Positions 10,730 to 20,163 of a stretch of DNA of 64,000 bases are shown here, piece by piece (positions within the stretch are counted from its first letter, which is position 1; every line of letters begins with the position of its first letter). Position numbers and translations under genes: made by a program. The stretch lies in NCBI GenBank assembly GCA_947459295.1, contig CANHCY010000001.1, positions 62,001 through 126,000 of the forward strand, given 5' to 3'. The notes beneath the pieces are model-generated. The model was not told the DNA's origin and ran no database searches. It saw only the letters and a list, made by a program, of their open reading frames with translations. The stretch comes from Chitinophagaceae bacterium (lineage in GTDB: Bacteria > Bacteroidota > Bacteroidia > Chitinophagales > Chitinophagaceae).

Positions 10730-11962
10730 ATGAATGTTTTTAAAAATCTGGTATTACTTCTTGTAGTAATTTCTTTTTCTTCGCTTAAGGCTCAAGAATT
10801 CAGGGCTATAGACTCCATTTTACAATTACAAATACAAAAGCATAATACCGCAGGTGCTGTTGGTTTAATTATTAAAGACGGCGTGGTTTTGTATGACAAG
10901 GCATTTGGTGTTGCCAATTTGGTACAAAAAACGCCTATGACTCCCCAGTCTATTTTTAGAATTGCTTCTCAAACAAAAGCGATTGTATCAGTTGCTTGTT
11001 TGCAATTAGTTGAAAGAGGGTTCATTCAATTAGATGACCCCATTCAAAACTACTTTCCAGCATTTACGAATCAAAAAGTAGTGTCTGGCACTCCAGAACA
11101 AATGGTGCTTGTACCTTTACAAAGGCCCATTACGATAAGAGATTTACTTACGCATCAGTCTGGTATTAGTTCTGCTGACGAATACCCGAAATATGCTGCC
11201 TTATTTAAAAAGTTTAACCTCGATAAGTCTTTAAGTAACAATTTTAAAACCCTTGCGAGTGAAGTGGAGCAAATAGCTCAAATGCCGCTTATGCATCAGC
11301 CTGGCGAACGATTTAGTTATGGACTTAGTACCAATGTGATAGGTGCGCTTATCGAAAAAGTATCCGGACTGTCATTAGAAGTCTATCTGCAAAAAAATAT
11401 TTTTGATCCTTTACAAATGAAGGACACTTATTTTTATTTACCCAAAAATAAAGCGTCAAGGCTTGTAGAACTTTACTACAAATCTTCGGATACAACCCTT
11501 GATACCGTTGATCCTGCTGTGTTTGACGCCAATTATCCTTTGCGACAAAATAGCAGCTATTTTTCTGCCATTGGAGGACTTGTTTCAACAACGCACGACT
11601 ATGCCAAATTTTTGAGTTGTTTGCTAAACGGCGGCACAGTTAAAAATAAAAAAGTGCTCAGTAAAAATTTAATCGATTCTTTAACCACCAATCAGTTGGG
11701 AACTAAAACATTTATTTTTGGAGGTTTTCCTTCTCTAAATAATTTTGGTTTAGGCGTTGGGTTAACCAGTAATAAAGGACAGGTTGTAAATCTGGCATCT
11801 GTGGGAAGTTATTTTTGGGGTGGTGCTTTTAATACTGCCTATATGGTGGATCCTACCAGAAAATTAATTACTGTATTTTTCTTTCAGCGCACACCATTTG
11901 CTCTATCCTCAGTGCTGTCTAGTTTAGAAAAAGCAACCATTAAAATTTTGGATCAAAAATAA
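10730..11962 (+). CDS. Serine hydrolase, beta-lactamase/penicillin-binding (class C-like) superfamily
   Basis: 'SQTKA' SxxK motif, 'YGLSTNVIGALIEKVSG' YxN-type motif, signal peptide. Confidence 0.9.
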   Translation: MNVFKNLVLLLVVISFSSLKAQEFRAIDSILQLQIQKHNTAGAVGLIIKDGVVLYDKAFGVANLVQKTPMTPQSIFRIASQTKAIVSVACLQLVERGFIQLDDPIQNYFPAFTNQKVVSGTPEQMVLVPLQRPITIRDLLTHQSGISSADEYPKYAALFKKFNLDKSLSNNFKTLASEVEQIAQMPLMHQPGERFSYGLSTNVIGALIEKVSGLSLEVYLQKNIFDPLQMKDTYFYLPKNKASRLVELYYKSSDTTLDTVDPAVFDANYPLRQNSSYFSAIGGLVSTTHDYAKFLSCLLNGGTVKNKKVLSKNLIDSLTTNQLGTKTFIFGGFPSLNNFGLGVGLTSNKGQVVNLASVGSYFWGGAFNTAYMVDPTRKLITVFFFQRTPFALSSVLSSLEKATIKILDQK

Positions 11963-11965
11963 TCA

Positions 11966-12838
11966 ATGACAGATCGTAGTTATCATAATCCGGAAGCAAT
12001 ACAGGCATTTATTACACTAGCACTACAAGAAGATGTTGGTGATGGAGACGTTACCACCTTATCTAGTTTCAATAACGGTGCCATTGGTATGGCAAACTGT
12101 TATGTTAAAGAAAATTGCACCCTTGCGGGTGTTTCACTCGCTATCGAAATTTGTACATGTGTAGATCCTGCGTTGCAAATACATTTTACCTATAAAGACG
12201 GTGATATTATTGAAGATACTCCGGTATGTATAGGTCAAATAACTGGTAAATTATCAAGTATACTAAAAGCGGAAAGGCTGCTATTAAACTGTATGCAACG
12301 CATGAGTGGCATAGCCACCGTAACCAAACAATTTGTGGACTTGGCTAAGGGCTCAAACATTGCCATTTACGATACGCGCAAAACAACACCCAATTTTAGA
12401 CTTCCAGAAAAGTGGGCAGTTGCAATAGGCGGTGGATTTAATCATAGGTTTGGTCTCGACGATCAAATTTTAATTAAAGACAATCATATTAAAGCGGCTG
12501 GTGGTATTTTACAAGCTTTAGACAACTGTATGGAGTACTGTAGTCAACAAAATTCTAGCATACCTGTTATTGTAGAAGTGCAAAATGAACAAGAATTTTT
12601 AGTAGCTATTCAACACAAAATTGTAAACCGTGTTTTAATCGATAATCACAAACCCGAGTTGCTAGAAAAATACATCCATTACCGTAACAGCATGGCGCCA
12701 GATAAAAAATTGGAAATTTCGGGGGGTATTACATTAGACACCATTAAGTCATACTTAATTTCTGGTATCGATTGTATTTCAGTGGGTGCATTAACGCACC
12801 AAGTTAGATCCATTGATATATCATTAAAAATAGTATAA
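11966..12838 (+). CDS. nadC: Nicotinate-nucleotide diphosphorylase (carboxylating)
   Basis: 'ALQEDVGDGDVTT', 'NCMQRMSGIAT', 'DTRKTTPNFRLPEKWAVAIGGGFNHRFGLDDQILIKDNH'. Confidence 0.97.
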   Translation: MTDRSYHNPEAIQAFITLALQEDVGDGDVTTLSSFNNGAIGMANCYVKENCTLAGVSLAIEICTCVDPALQIHFTYKDGDIIEDTPVCIGQITGKLSSILKAERLLLNCMQRMSGIATVTKQFVDLAKGSNIAIYDTRKTTPNFRLPEKWAVAIGGGFNHRFGLDDQILIKDNHIKAAGGILQALDNCMEYCSQQNSSIPVIVEVQNEQEFLVAIQHKIVNRVLIDNHKPELLEKYIHYRNSMAPDKKLEISGGITLDTIKSYLISGIDCISVGALTHQVRSIDISLKIV

Positions 12839-13822
12839 ATGTTATTTGAGCAGGAAGTAAACAAAGTGGGGTATTTGAGTAGGTCTGTGCCAGCAAATGT
12901 AAATTTAGTGGACGCGATATTGGCGCTCAAAAAAGAAAAAAATGCAACTATTTTGGCGCATTATTATGTTTCAGAGGATATCCAAAAAATTGCCGATCAT
13001 ATTGGAGATAGTTATGCCCTTGCCAAAATATCTAAAGAAATCAATACCAAAATGATTGTTTTTTGTGGGGTGCATTTTATGGCAGAAACCGCTAAAATTT
13101 TAAATCCGACAGCAAAAGTATTAATACCTGATTTACATGCAGGATGTTCTTTAGCTGATGCAACGCCACTCGATGCTTTTGTGGCTTTTAAAAAAGAGCA
13201 TCCGGATGCTGTTGTAGTAAGTTATATCAACTGTTCTGCCGAAATTAAAGCAGAGAGTGATTATATATGCACTTCGTCAAATGCAGTGGAAGTTGTAAAC
13301 GCTATTCCAAAAGATAAAAAAATTATTTTTGCACCCGACAAAAACCTGGGTTTATATGTTCAAAAAGTAACGGGTAGAGAACTCTTGCTTTGGGATGGTG
13401 CATGTATTGTGCACGTGAATATCTCGCAAGACAAACTACATCAGTTACAAATAGACAATCCAAATGCTGTTTTAATTGCGCATCCAGAGTGCTTACCGGG
13501 TATATTAGATAAAGCTTCTTTTATTGGTTCTACTAAAGCGCTTATTGAATTTGTAACAGTATCGGAACATAATGAGTTTATTGTAGCTACAGAAGCGGGT
13601 ATACTCTATAAAATGAAACAGGCGGTTCCTCATAAAAAAATTATTCCAGCACCAGCTCTAGAATCCAATAGCTGCGCATGTTCTGAGTGTCCGTACATGA
13701 AAATGAATAGCCTCGAAAAAATTTATAATGCGCTCTATTACGAGGTTCCTGAAATTACCATTCCATCATCTGTGCATGAGCGTGCTTTGCGCGCATTAAA
13801 TAATATGCTAACGGTATCGTAA
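12839..13822 (+). CDS. nadA: Quinolinate synthase
   Basis: 'ILAHYYVSEDIQKIADHIGDSYALAK', 'YINCSAEIKAESDYICTSSNAVEVV', Cys motif 'CACSECPYMKMNSLEKI'. Confidence 0.97.
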   Translation: MLFEQEVNKVGYLSRSVPANVNLVDAILALKKEKNATILAHYYVSEDIQKIADHIGDSYALAKISKEINTKMIVFCGVHFMAETAKILNPTAKVLIPDLHAGCSLADATPLDAFVAFKKEHPDAVVVSYINCSAEIKAESDYICTSSNAVEVVNAIPKDKKIIFAPDKNLGLYVQKVTGRELLLWDGACIVHVNISQDKLHQLQIDNPNAVLIAHPECLPGILDKASFIGSTKALIEFVTVSEHNEFIVATEAGILYKMKQAVPHKKIIPAPALESNSCACSECPYMKMNSLEKIYNALYYEVPEITIPSSVHERALRALNNMLTVS

Positions 13823-15387
13823 TGCAGTCCAAACATTTTGATACCATTGTTATTGGCTCGGGTGTGGCTGGCTTAACTTTTTTGCACTACTACAAAAAGG
13901 CGCAAGAAGCTGCAGACTCTAGTAAAGCTGGTGCGAGTCCTAATAAAAAATTAAACATCGCTTTATTTGCAAAGTCAGATATATCCAATACCAATACCAG
14001 TTGGGCACAAGGCGGCATTGCAGCTGTTGATACATCTAGTATACCAAATACTGATTCTTTTGAAGCGCATATATCAGATACTATGATTGCCGGTGGTCAT
14101 ACCAACAATGAATTTATTGTTAGAAAAGTGGTGGAGCAGGGTCCTTCTTTAATGCAGGAACTAATAAAAATGGGGATGCCTTTTGATAGTATCAGTCACG
14201 AGCAAATTGATTTAGCGCAAGAAGGTGGACATAGTCAGGCGCGCATTTGGCATGTTAAAGATTATACCGGTAAGGCATTGCAGCAAACGCTCCAAAATAA
14301 TACTGACGCAGAACCGTCTGTTTATTTGCAGGAACATGTTTTTGTAATAGGCATAAAAAAAGTTTCGGAACATTTATTTGAAGTAGATACCTATCATTTA
14401 AAAACAAAAGTACATACCACTTATACCACACATTTTGTGGTACTCGCAACAGGTGGAGTAGGGCAATTATATGCACAAACTACCAATACGGATGTTGCAA
14501 CAGGTGATGGTATTTATGTAGCACATAGTTTAGGGGCACGAATACAAGACTTGAGTTTTATTCAGTTTCATCCCACGGGTTTATATTCGAAAAATGCAAG
14601 TGTTTATTTAATTACAGAAGCATTAAGAGGAGCAGGGGCAGTGCTTCGCAATCATGCTGGCGAAAATTTCATGCCACGTTATGACAAGCGTGGTTCATTG
14701 GCTCCACGTGATATTGTGTCGCGCGCAATTGTTGCTGAAATGCAAAATGAAAATGCAACTCATTTATATTTAGATGCAACGGGTATAGATCCTGTCATAT
14801 TGGATTCACATTTTCCTTCTATTAAAGCCAGTGTTAAATTATTGGCAGACATTGATATTGCTACTGACTATATACCTGTTGTTCCAACGCAGCATTATAG
14901 TTGTGGTGGTATTGAAGTAAATGAATTTGGTGAATCTACTGTTGCGCAATTATATGCCATTGGCGAATGTGCGTGTACCGGGCTTCATGGAGCTAATAGG
15001 CTTGCCTCAAATTCACTACTAGAAGGCCTAGCCTTTGCTAAATTTGCAGCAGATCAAATTGTGGATGCATTAAAGCTTGCAAGCTTTTCTGATCCACAGA
15101 GGCAAATTCAAACAGACACTCAAAACAAATACGCTGTTTTAAAACTCGATAGGGCCGCTATCCAAAATATTGTTAGCAAATATGCTGGTGTTGTAAAAAC
15201 CACTGAAGGTTTATTAGAAGGGCGTTTGGCAATTACGGATTTGATAAAAAACGCGCCTGTTCTTGACTTTTTTAGTATAGAGGATTATGAAACCACCTGT
15301 ATGTCCACCACTGCGTTACTTTTATTGGACAACGCTATACTGCAAACAAAAAATGTTGGCGTTTTTTATAATGATTCTATTGCGTAA
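13822..15387 (+). CDS. nadB: L-aspartate oxidase
   Basis: FAD 'VIGSGVAGLTF', 'NTSWAQGGIAAV', 'FIQFHPTGLY', 'HYSCGGIEVNEFGES...GECACTGLHGANRLASNSLLEGLAF'. Confidence 0.97.
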   Translation: MQSKHFDTIVIGSGVAGLTFLHYYKKAQEAADSSKAGASPNKKLNIALFAKSDISNTNTSWAQGGIAAVDTSSIPNTDSFEAHISDTMIAGGHTNNEFIVRKVVEQGPSLMQELIKMGMPFDSISHEQIDLAQEGGHSQARIWHVKDYTGKALQQTLQNNTDAEPSVYLQEHVFVIGIKKVSEHLFEVDTYHLKTKVHTTYTTHFVVLATGGVGQLYAQTTNTDVATGDGIYVAHSLGARIQDLSFIQFHPTGLYSKNASVYLITEALRGAGAVLRNHAGENFMPRYDKRGSLAPRDIVSRAIVAEMQNENATHLYLDATGIDPVILDSHFPSIKASVKLLADIDIATDYIPVVPTQHYSCGGIEVNEFGESTVAQLYAIGECACTGLHGANRLASNSLLEGLAFAKFAADQIVDALKLASFSDPQRQIQTDTQNKYAVLKLDRAAIQNIVSKYAGVVKTTEGLLEGRLAITDLIKNAPVLDFFSIEDYETTCMSTTALLLLDNAILQTKNVGVFYNDSIA

Positions 15388-16484
15388 TGCAAATACATGT
15401 CATTTTCAAAAGACATAGATTCTAATAAGGTAAGTGGTGCCGCGTTTTGCAGTGGTGTGCTAGTAGCAATATCCAATCCTGCTTTTGCATTAGCATCTAA
15501 TAATAATTTACTTCCTATAAAATAGTCAAGTTCATTCACCCATTTTTTAGATAATAGATAAAAACTAAATACTGCACCTGCTTCTACTAAAACACTATAC
15601 AAGCCTTTTTGCAATAGTTGTTTGCCTAGTGTATCCAAATCTATTTCTCCATTAGCATTAAATGGCGTTTCAATAATTTCTGTATGTGCAGGTGGCTGCA
15701 AACTCGTATCAATTGCCCCTGGCGCTGTTACAACAAAAACTTTTGTTTCTGTTCTATTGTAAAATATTGGATGGGAAGATTGAGCAGGTTCAAGCATAGA
15801 GCCCGTTCTATCAATAATGACTGCGTTAAGCTCGGTGCTATGTGTATTAGGTATTCTGATATTTAAAGTGGCCTCATCTTGGATCACGGTTTTGGCAGTA
15901 GATACTATAGCGTCAACCTCAGTTCTTATATGCGTGTGTAAATAGGCTCTACTACTTTCGTTGGTGATCCATTTAGAAGCGCCTGTATAGTCGGCAATTT
16001 TACCATCTAATGTTGCTGCCATTTTGAGGCGCACAAATGGTTTGTTGCTTTTTTGATTGGTAAAAAATATTTTATTTAAAGAAATAGCTTCTGGTGTTTC
16101 AAGTATTGAAATATCAATCCCTTTTTGTTGTAATAACGAAAAACCGCTTACATGAGGGTTAGGATCCAAAGAACCTACTATTACTTTTTTAATGCCTGAT
16201 TTTAAAATCAAATCGGTACAAGGAGGGGTTTTTCCATGATGGGAGCAGGGCTCGAGGGTTACGTATAAACTGCAGTTACTTAGATCAGCGGTTTTTAAAA
16301 ACGCTTCTTCTATGGCAAATACCTCTGCATGCTTTTCGCCCCATTTTTGGTGGTAGCCAGACCCAATAATGGCACCATTTTTATCTACAACAATAGCGCC
16401 AACAAAGGGATTCCCTTTAATATCTTTTCTTTTGGCTTTTTTGGCTAAACTTAATGCTACGATTAAGTGTTCTAATGTTGTCAT
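15366..16484 (-). CDS. ribD: Bifunctional diaminohydroxyphosphoribosylaminopyrimidine deaminase / 5-amino-6-(5-phosphoribosylamino)uracil reductase
   Basis: Deaminase 'HAEVFAIEEA...VTLEPCSHHGKTPPCTDLI' and reductase 'VRLKMAATLDGKIADYTGASKWIT'. Confidence 0.96.
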   Translation of the reverse strand: MTTLEHLIVALSLAKKAKRKDIKGNPFVGAIVVDKNGAIIGSGYHQKWGEKHAEVFAIEEAFLKTADLSNCSLYVTLEPCSHHGKTPPCTDLILKSGIKKVIVGSLDPNPHVSGFSLLQQKGIDISILETPEAISLNKIFFTNQKSNKPFVRLKMAATLDGKIADYTGASKWITNESSRAYLHTHIRTEVDAIVSTAKTVIQDEATLNIRIPNTHSTELNAVIIDRTGSMLEPAQSSHPIFYNRTETKVFVVTAPGAIDTSLQPPAHTEIIETPFNANGEIDLDTLGKQLLQKGLYSVLVEAGAVFSFYLLSKKWVNELDYFIGSKLLLDANAKAGLDIATSTPLQNAAPLTLLESMSFENDMYLHYAIESL

Positions 16485-16488
16485 CGCT

Positions 16489-16496
16489 TATCTTTG
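16489..16496 (+). promoter_or_regulatory. Candidate Bacteroidota -7 promoter element (TATCTTTG) for the ribE operon
   Basis: Exact TAnnTTTG match 26 bp upstream of ribE ATG; no convincing -33 TTG at usual spacing. Confidence 0.45.
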
Positions 16497-16522
16497 CGCC
16501 TCAAAATTAAAGAAATCAGTCC

Positions 16523-17107
16523 ATGTTTACCGGAATTGTTGAATCTGCTATTATTTCAAGCATCGAAGTGCAGGAAACGGGCTGGACCCTTGCTGTTACA
16601 AGCGCTTCTACCACTGCCCGTGTTAAACTGGGGGATAGTGTTGCAGTAGACGGAGCCTGCCTATCGGTGATTGCAATCAATAACGACACCATGTCGTTTT
16701 TTGTGTCTACCGAGTCTATTTCAAAAACAATAATTAAGCATTACAATCAGGGTTGCAAAGTAAATATTGAACTTCCATTACAGCCTACTAGTTTTTTAGG
16801 TGGTCACTATGTATTAGGGCATGTAGATGATACGGCGCTTGTACAAAATATTGTGGTGTCTGATACGGCTTGGTTTGTAACCATCGCTTTTGATGCTTCT
16901 TTTTCAAAATATGCAGTGTATAAGGGTTCTGTAACAATTAACGGTGTTAGTTTAACAGTCAACAAAACAGATCAAAATTTGTTAGAACTGTGTATTATTC
17001 CTATCACACTTGAAAAAACCAATTTGAGTGCATTAAAAATAGGAGATCGGGTTAATATTGAGTTTGACATTTTAGCCAAATACACCGAAAAGTTGTTATC
17101 CAAATAA
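16523..17107 (+). CDS. ribE: Riboflavin synthase alpha chain
   Basis: Starts 'MFTGIVES'; duplicated lumazine-binding halves; 'GDSVAVDGACLSV', 'GSVTINGVSLTVN'. Confidence 0.97.
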   Translation: MFTGIVESAIISSIEVQETGWTLAVTSASTTARVKLGDSVAVDGACLSVIAINNDTMSFFVSTESISKTIIKHYNQGCKVNIELPLQPTSFLGGHYVLGHVDDTALVQNIVVSDTAWFVTIAFDASFSKYAVYKGSVTINGVSLTVNKTDQNLLELCIIPITLEKTNLSALKIGDRVNIEFDILAKYTEKLLSK

Positions 17108-17109
17108 TT

Positions 17110-17733
17110 ATGAATCATTCGTTTAGTTCTATAGATACTGCATTAACTCATTTTACAAATGGTGGACTACTTGTGGTGGTGGATGATGAGAGCAGAGAAA
17201 ATGAAGGGGACATTGTTTTTAGTGCGGCTCTATCAACACCTGAAAAAGTAAATTTTTGCGCTACACATGCACGTGGTCTTGTTTGCATTGCTATTTCAAA
17301 AAACATTGCACAAAAATTAGATTTACATCCAGTACCTAGTAACGCTAAGGATCCATTTAGTACGGCGTTTCATGATTCTATAGATGCTACACCGGCATTT
17401 GGTATTACAACAGGTATTTCTGCCAAAGAGCGTTCTATTACTGCAGCGCATATTGCTAGTGAAGCTAGTACGCCTAACGATTTTATTAAACCTGGACATT
17501 TATTTCCGGTTGTTGCAAAAGAAGGTGGCGTTTTAACTAGACCAGGTCACACAGAAGCAAGTGTTGATTTGTGTTTACTAACCAATCAACCTGCAGCTGC
17601 CATCATTTGTGAGATTATGGATACGGATGGAAATATGATGCGCAGAGATGGTCTTTTTGAATTTGCAAGCCATCATCAACTGCCAATAATTACGATTCAG
17701 CAATTAATTGATTACCGAAAAAAGATACAATAA
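17110..17733 (+). CDS. ribB: 3,4-dihydroxy-2-butanone-4-phosphate synthase
   Basis: 'GGLLVVVDDESRENEGDIVFSA', 'ARGLVCIAI', 'RPGHTEASVDLC'. Confidence 0.96.
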   Translation: MNHSFSSIDTALTHFTNGGLLVVVDDESRENEGDIVFSAALSTPEKVNFCATHARGLVCIAISKNIAQKLDLHPVPSNAKDPFSTAFHDSIDATPAFGITTGISAKERSITAAHIASEASTPNDFIKPGHLFPVVAKEGGVLTRPGHTEASVDLCLLTNQPAAAIICEIMDTDGNMMRRDGLFEFASHHQLPIITIQQLIDYRKKIQ

Positions 17734-17734
17734 C

Positions 17735-18316
17735 ATGGAACTTATTTCGGAAGCGCAACTCCCTACAAAATTTGGCAATTTTACCATCAAGGTTTTTAAA
17801 AACCCTATTAGTTTGGTAGAGCATTATGTGCTTCAAACAAATGAAGTAGGTGATGTAACACCGATGGTTCGCATTCATTCCGAATGTGCTACTGGTGATA
17901 TCTTTGGAAGTTTGCGTTGCGATTGTCAAGATCAGTTACATGAGTCACTTTCACTGATTGCAAATAATAAAAATGGTGCCGTTATTTATTTAAAAAATCA
18001 GGAAGGAAGAGGTATTGGTATTTCTAATAAAATTAAAGCCTATCATTTACAAGAGCAGGGTTTAAATACATATGAGGCTAATGAGGAGTTAGGGCTTCCG
18101 CTCGATGCGCGTACTTATGATGATGCTATTTCTATTTTAAAAATACTAGGGTACAGATCTATTACGCTGATTACAAATAATCCAGCAAAAGAAGAAGCTG
18201 TAAAAGCGGCGGGCATTACTTTTACCACACATCATATAAGTGCTTCTGTTAATGCACACAACAAAGCATATATCGATGCTAAAATAAATATTGGACAACA
18301 CCACATTACATTATAA
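17735..18316 (+). CDS. ribA: GTP cyclohydrolase II
   Basis: 'MVRIHSECATGDIFGSLRCDCQDQLHESL' Zn site, 'NQEGRGIGISNKIKAYHLQEQGLNTYEAN'; ATG at 17735, just after the ribB stop, preferred over 17708. Confidence 0.96.
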   Translation: MELISEAQLPTKFGNFTIKVFKNPISLVEHYVLQTNEVGDVTPMVRIHSECATGDIFGSLRCDCQDQLHESLSLIANNKNGAVIYLKNQEGRGIGISNKIKAYHLQEQGLNTYEANEELGLPLDARTYDDAISILKILGYRSITLITNNPAKEEAVKAAGITFTTHHISASVNAHNKAYIDAKINIGQHHITL

Positions 18317-18319
18317 GTT

Positions 18320-18733
18320 ATGATTGCAGTAGTACAAGCCACTTTTAATATTGAAATAACGGATTTATTGACGCAGGGTTGTGTGAACCAGTTAAATGCT
18401 ACGCAAACGCCTTATGTGCTGCTACAATGTCCAGGTGCTGTTGAACTTGTGGGTTATTCTAAAAAATTAATGGATACTAACAAATATGATGCAATCATTG
18501 TAATTGGGGCCGTTATTAAAGGCGATACGGATCATTACGAATATGTTTGCCAGTATGTAACAGAAGGCATGGCGGTACTATCTACACAGGCTTCTATTCC
18601 GCTCATTTTTGGTGTTTTAACTACTCAAACCGAAGAGCTTGCTTATGAGCGTGCTGCGCTTGACAAAATGAACAAAGGCAAAGACTTTGCTGATACGGCT
18701 GTATTTATGATAGACGCATACGCTAAGGCGTAA
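18320..18733 (+). CDS. ribH: 6,7-dimethyl-8-ribityllumazine synthase
   Basis: 'PGAVELVGYSKKL', 'VIGAVIKGDTDHYEYVC', 'IPLIFGVLTTQTEELAYERA'. Confidence 0.95.
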   Translation: MIAVVQATFNIEITDLLTQGCVNQLNATQTPYVLLQCPGAVELVGYSKKLMDTNKYDAIIVIGAVIKGDTDHYEYVCQYVTEGMAVLSTQASIPLIFGVLTTQTEELAYERAALDKMNKGKDFADTAVFMIDAYAKA

Positions 18734-18785
18734 CAATTACATTACATTTTGATAACATTACGGAAACAGTTAAGTAAGCATTAAT
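18731..18785 (+). promoter_or_regulatory. Pho-box-like array: five 11-bp-phased degenerate TAACA repeats
   Basis: TAACA 18731, TTACA 18742, TAACA 18753, AAACA 18764, TAAGC 18775, exactly 11 bp apart, upstream of the small protein / alkaline-phosphatase-superfamily genes. Confidence 0.65.
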
Positions 18786-18829
18786 GTGCAGCTTTACGGT
18801 GTTGGTATTTAAAAATTACCAAGCCAGAT

Positions 18830-19174
18830 ATGTACACACTACTTAATAATCAAAAGGAGCCTATTGCTTACATCGAAAACATGATGATTTTAGATGCCAC
18901 TAAGCAAAGTGTAATTGGCATCATTATCGGCGATTGTTTTTTTGGAAAAAAAGATCATGTAATTGGCAAAATATTTAAAGATCATGCTTATTTACTGAGC
19001 GGTGAAATTGTTGCATCTGTTGTTCGAGATCCAAATTATGTAAACACGGCCCCAACAAAAGAGCAAACAGCTGCTGCTTGGGAAATTTTATCGAAAATTA
19101 GTACGCATACATCCGACTGGATTGTAGAGAAAAATAAATGGGCTTCTATTTCACTTGAAGAATCGTTATCTTAG
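18830..19174 (+). CDS. Small conserved cytosolic protein of unknown function (possible '4-fold beta flower' family)
   Basis: Complete 114-aa ORF without signal peptide, immediately after the phased repeat array; family call from memory only. Confidence 0.6.
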   Translation: MYTLLNNQKEPIAYIENMMILDATKQSVIGIIIGDCFFGKKDHVIGKIFKDHAYLLSGEIVASVVRDPNYVNTAPTKEQTAAAWEILSKISTHTSDWIVEKNKWASISLEESLS

Positions 19175-19193
19175 GTGTCATAAAGTATTACTT

Positions 19194-20150
19194 ATGTTTC
19201 GAATTTTTCTAGTGATTTTATGCTCATTGCAAATTGCAGCGGCTCAAAATAAAAAAGTTTTATTTGTTATTGCAGATGGCATTCCTGCTCCCGAATTAGA
19301 AAAAGCAACCAAGCCTGGTTTTGACGCTATTATAAACAAAGGCGCCTATTTACCTTGTTATGTGGGTGGCGAAAAAGGAGGTATTACGCAGTCGCCAACT
19401 ATTTCTGCAGTAGGCTACAACTCACTACTTACGGGCACTTGGGCCAATAAGCATGGTGTGGTAGACAACGATATTAAAAACCCCAATTACAATTACCCTA
19501 CTATTTTTAAAGTATTTAAAGAGCAGTATCCATCAAAAAAAATTGGGGTATTTAGTACATGGATAGATAACCGAACTAAACTAGTGGGTGATGGACTAGC
19601 ACAAACAAATTATTTAAAGGTAGATTACCACAGAGACGGGTATGAGTTAGACACCATTCAATTTCCGCACGACAAAAACGCAACATATATTCATTTGATT
19701 GATGAAAAAGTGGTTGCAGAAGCTGCGCATATTATTAAAGACAGCGCCCCTGATTTATCTTGGGTGTATTTAGAATACACCGACGATATGGGCCACAAAT
19801 TTGGTAAAAGTCCGGAGCTTGATACGGCTATTTCAATGCTTGATAGGCAAATTCAAAAATTAATGCAGTCTGTTGCTTACCGTGAAAAAAGTTTTAATGA
19901 AGACTGGCTTGTTATCATTACTACTGATCATGGTAGAGACGCTCAAACAGGAAAAGATCATGGCGGACAGTCTGATGCAGAGCGTAATACCTGGCTAGTA
20001 ATGAACCACCGTCCAAATCATTACGCTTTTGAAAATAGAACAGCTGTTGTTGATATATTCCCAACTATTGCTACTTTTTTAAATATCAAATTATCAAAAA
20101 GTGTAGTGGATGCATTGGAGGGGGTTTCCTTATTGGATTCTAAATTTTAG
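19194..20150 (+). CDS. Secreted alkaline-phosphatase-superfamily phosphodiesterase/nucleotide pyrophosphatase-like enzyme
   Basis: Signal peptide 'MFRIFLVILCSLQIAAAQ', 'VLFVIADGIPAPELEKA', 'VYLEYTDDMGHKFG', 'IITTDHGRDAQTGKDHGGQS'; start at internal ATG 19194. Confidence 0.88.
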   Translation: MFRIFLVILCSLQIAAAQNKKVLFVIADGIPAPELEKATKPGFDAIINKGAYLPCYVGGEKGGITQSPTISAVGYNSLLTGTWANKHGVVDNDIKNPNYNYPTIFKVFKEQYPSKKIGVFSTWIDNRTKLVGDGLAQTNYLKVDYHRDGYELDTIQFPHDKNATYIHLIDEKVVAEAAHIIKDSAPDLSWVYLEYTDDMGHKFGKSPELDTAISMLDRQIQKLMQSVAYREKSFNEDWLVIITTDHGRDAQTGKDHGGQSDAERNTWLVMNHRPNHYAFENRTAVVDIFPTIATFLNIKLSKSVVDALEGVSLLDSKF

Positions 20151-20163
20151 AAATCTAAAACAC

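Noticed and set aside
10730-11962. Beta-lactamase antibiotic-resistance gene
   Set aside because: The SxxK/YxN serine-hydrolase superfamily is mostly peptidases/esterases; nothing supports a resistance role.
16485-16522. FMN riboswitch upstream of ribE
   Set aside because: Only ~26 nt between the candidate -7 element and the ATG, too short for an RFN element.
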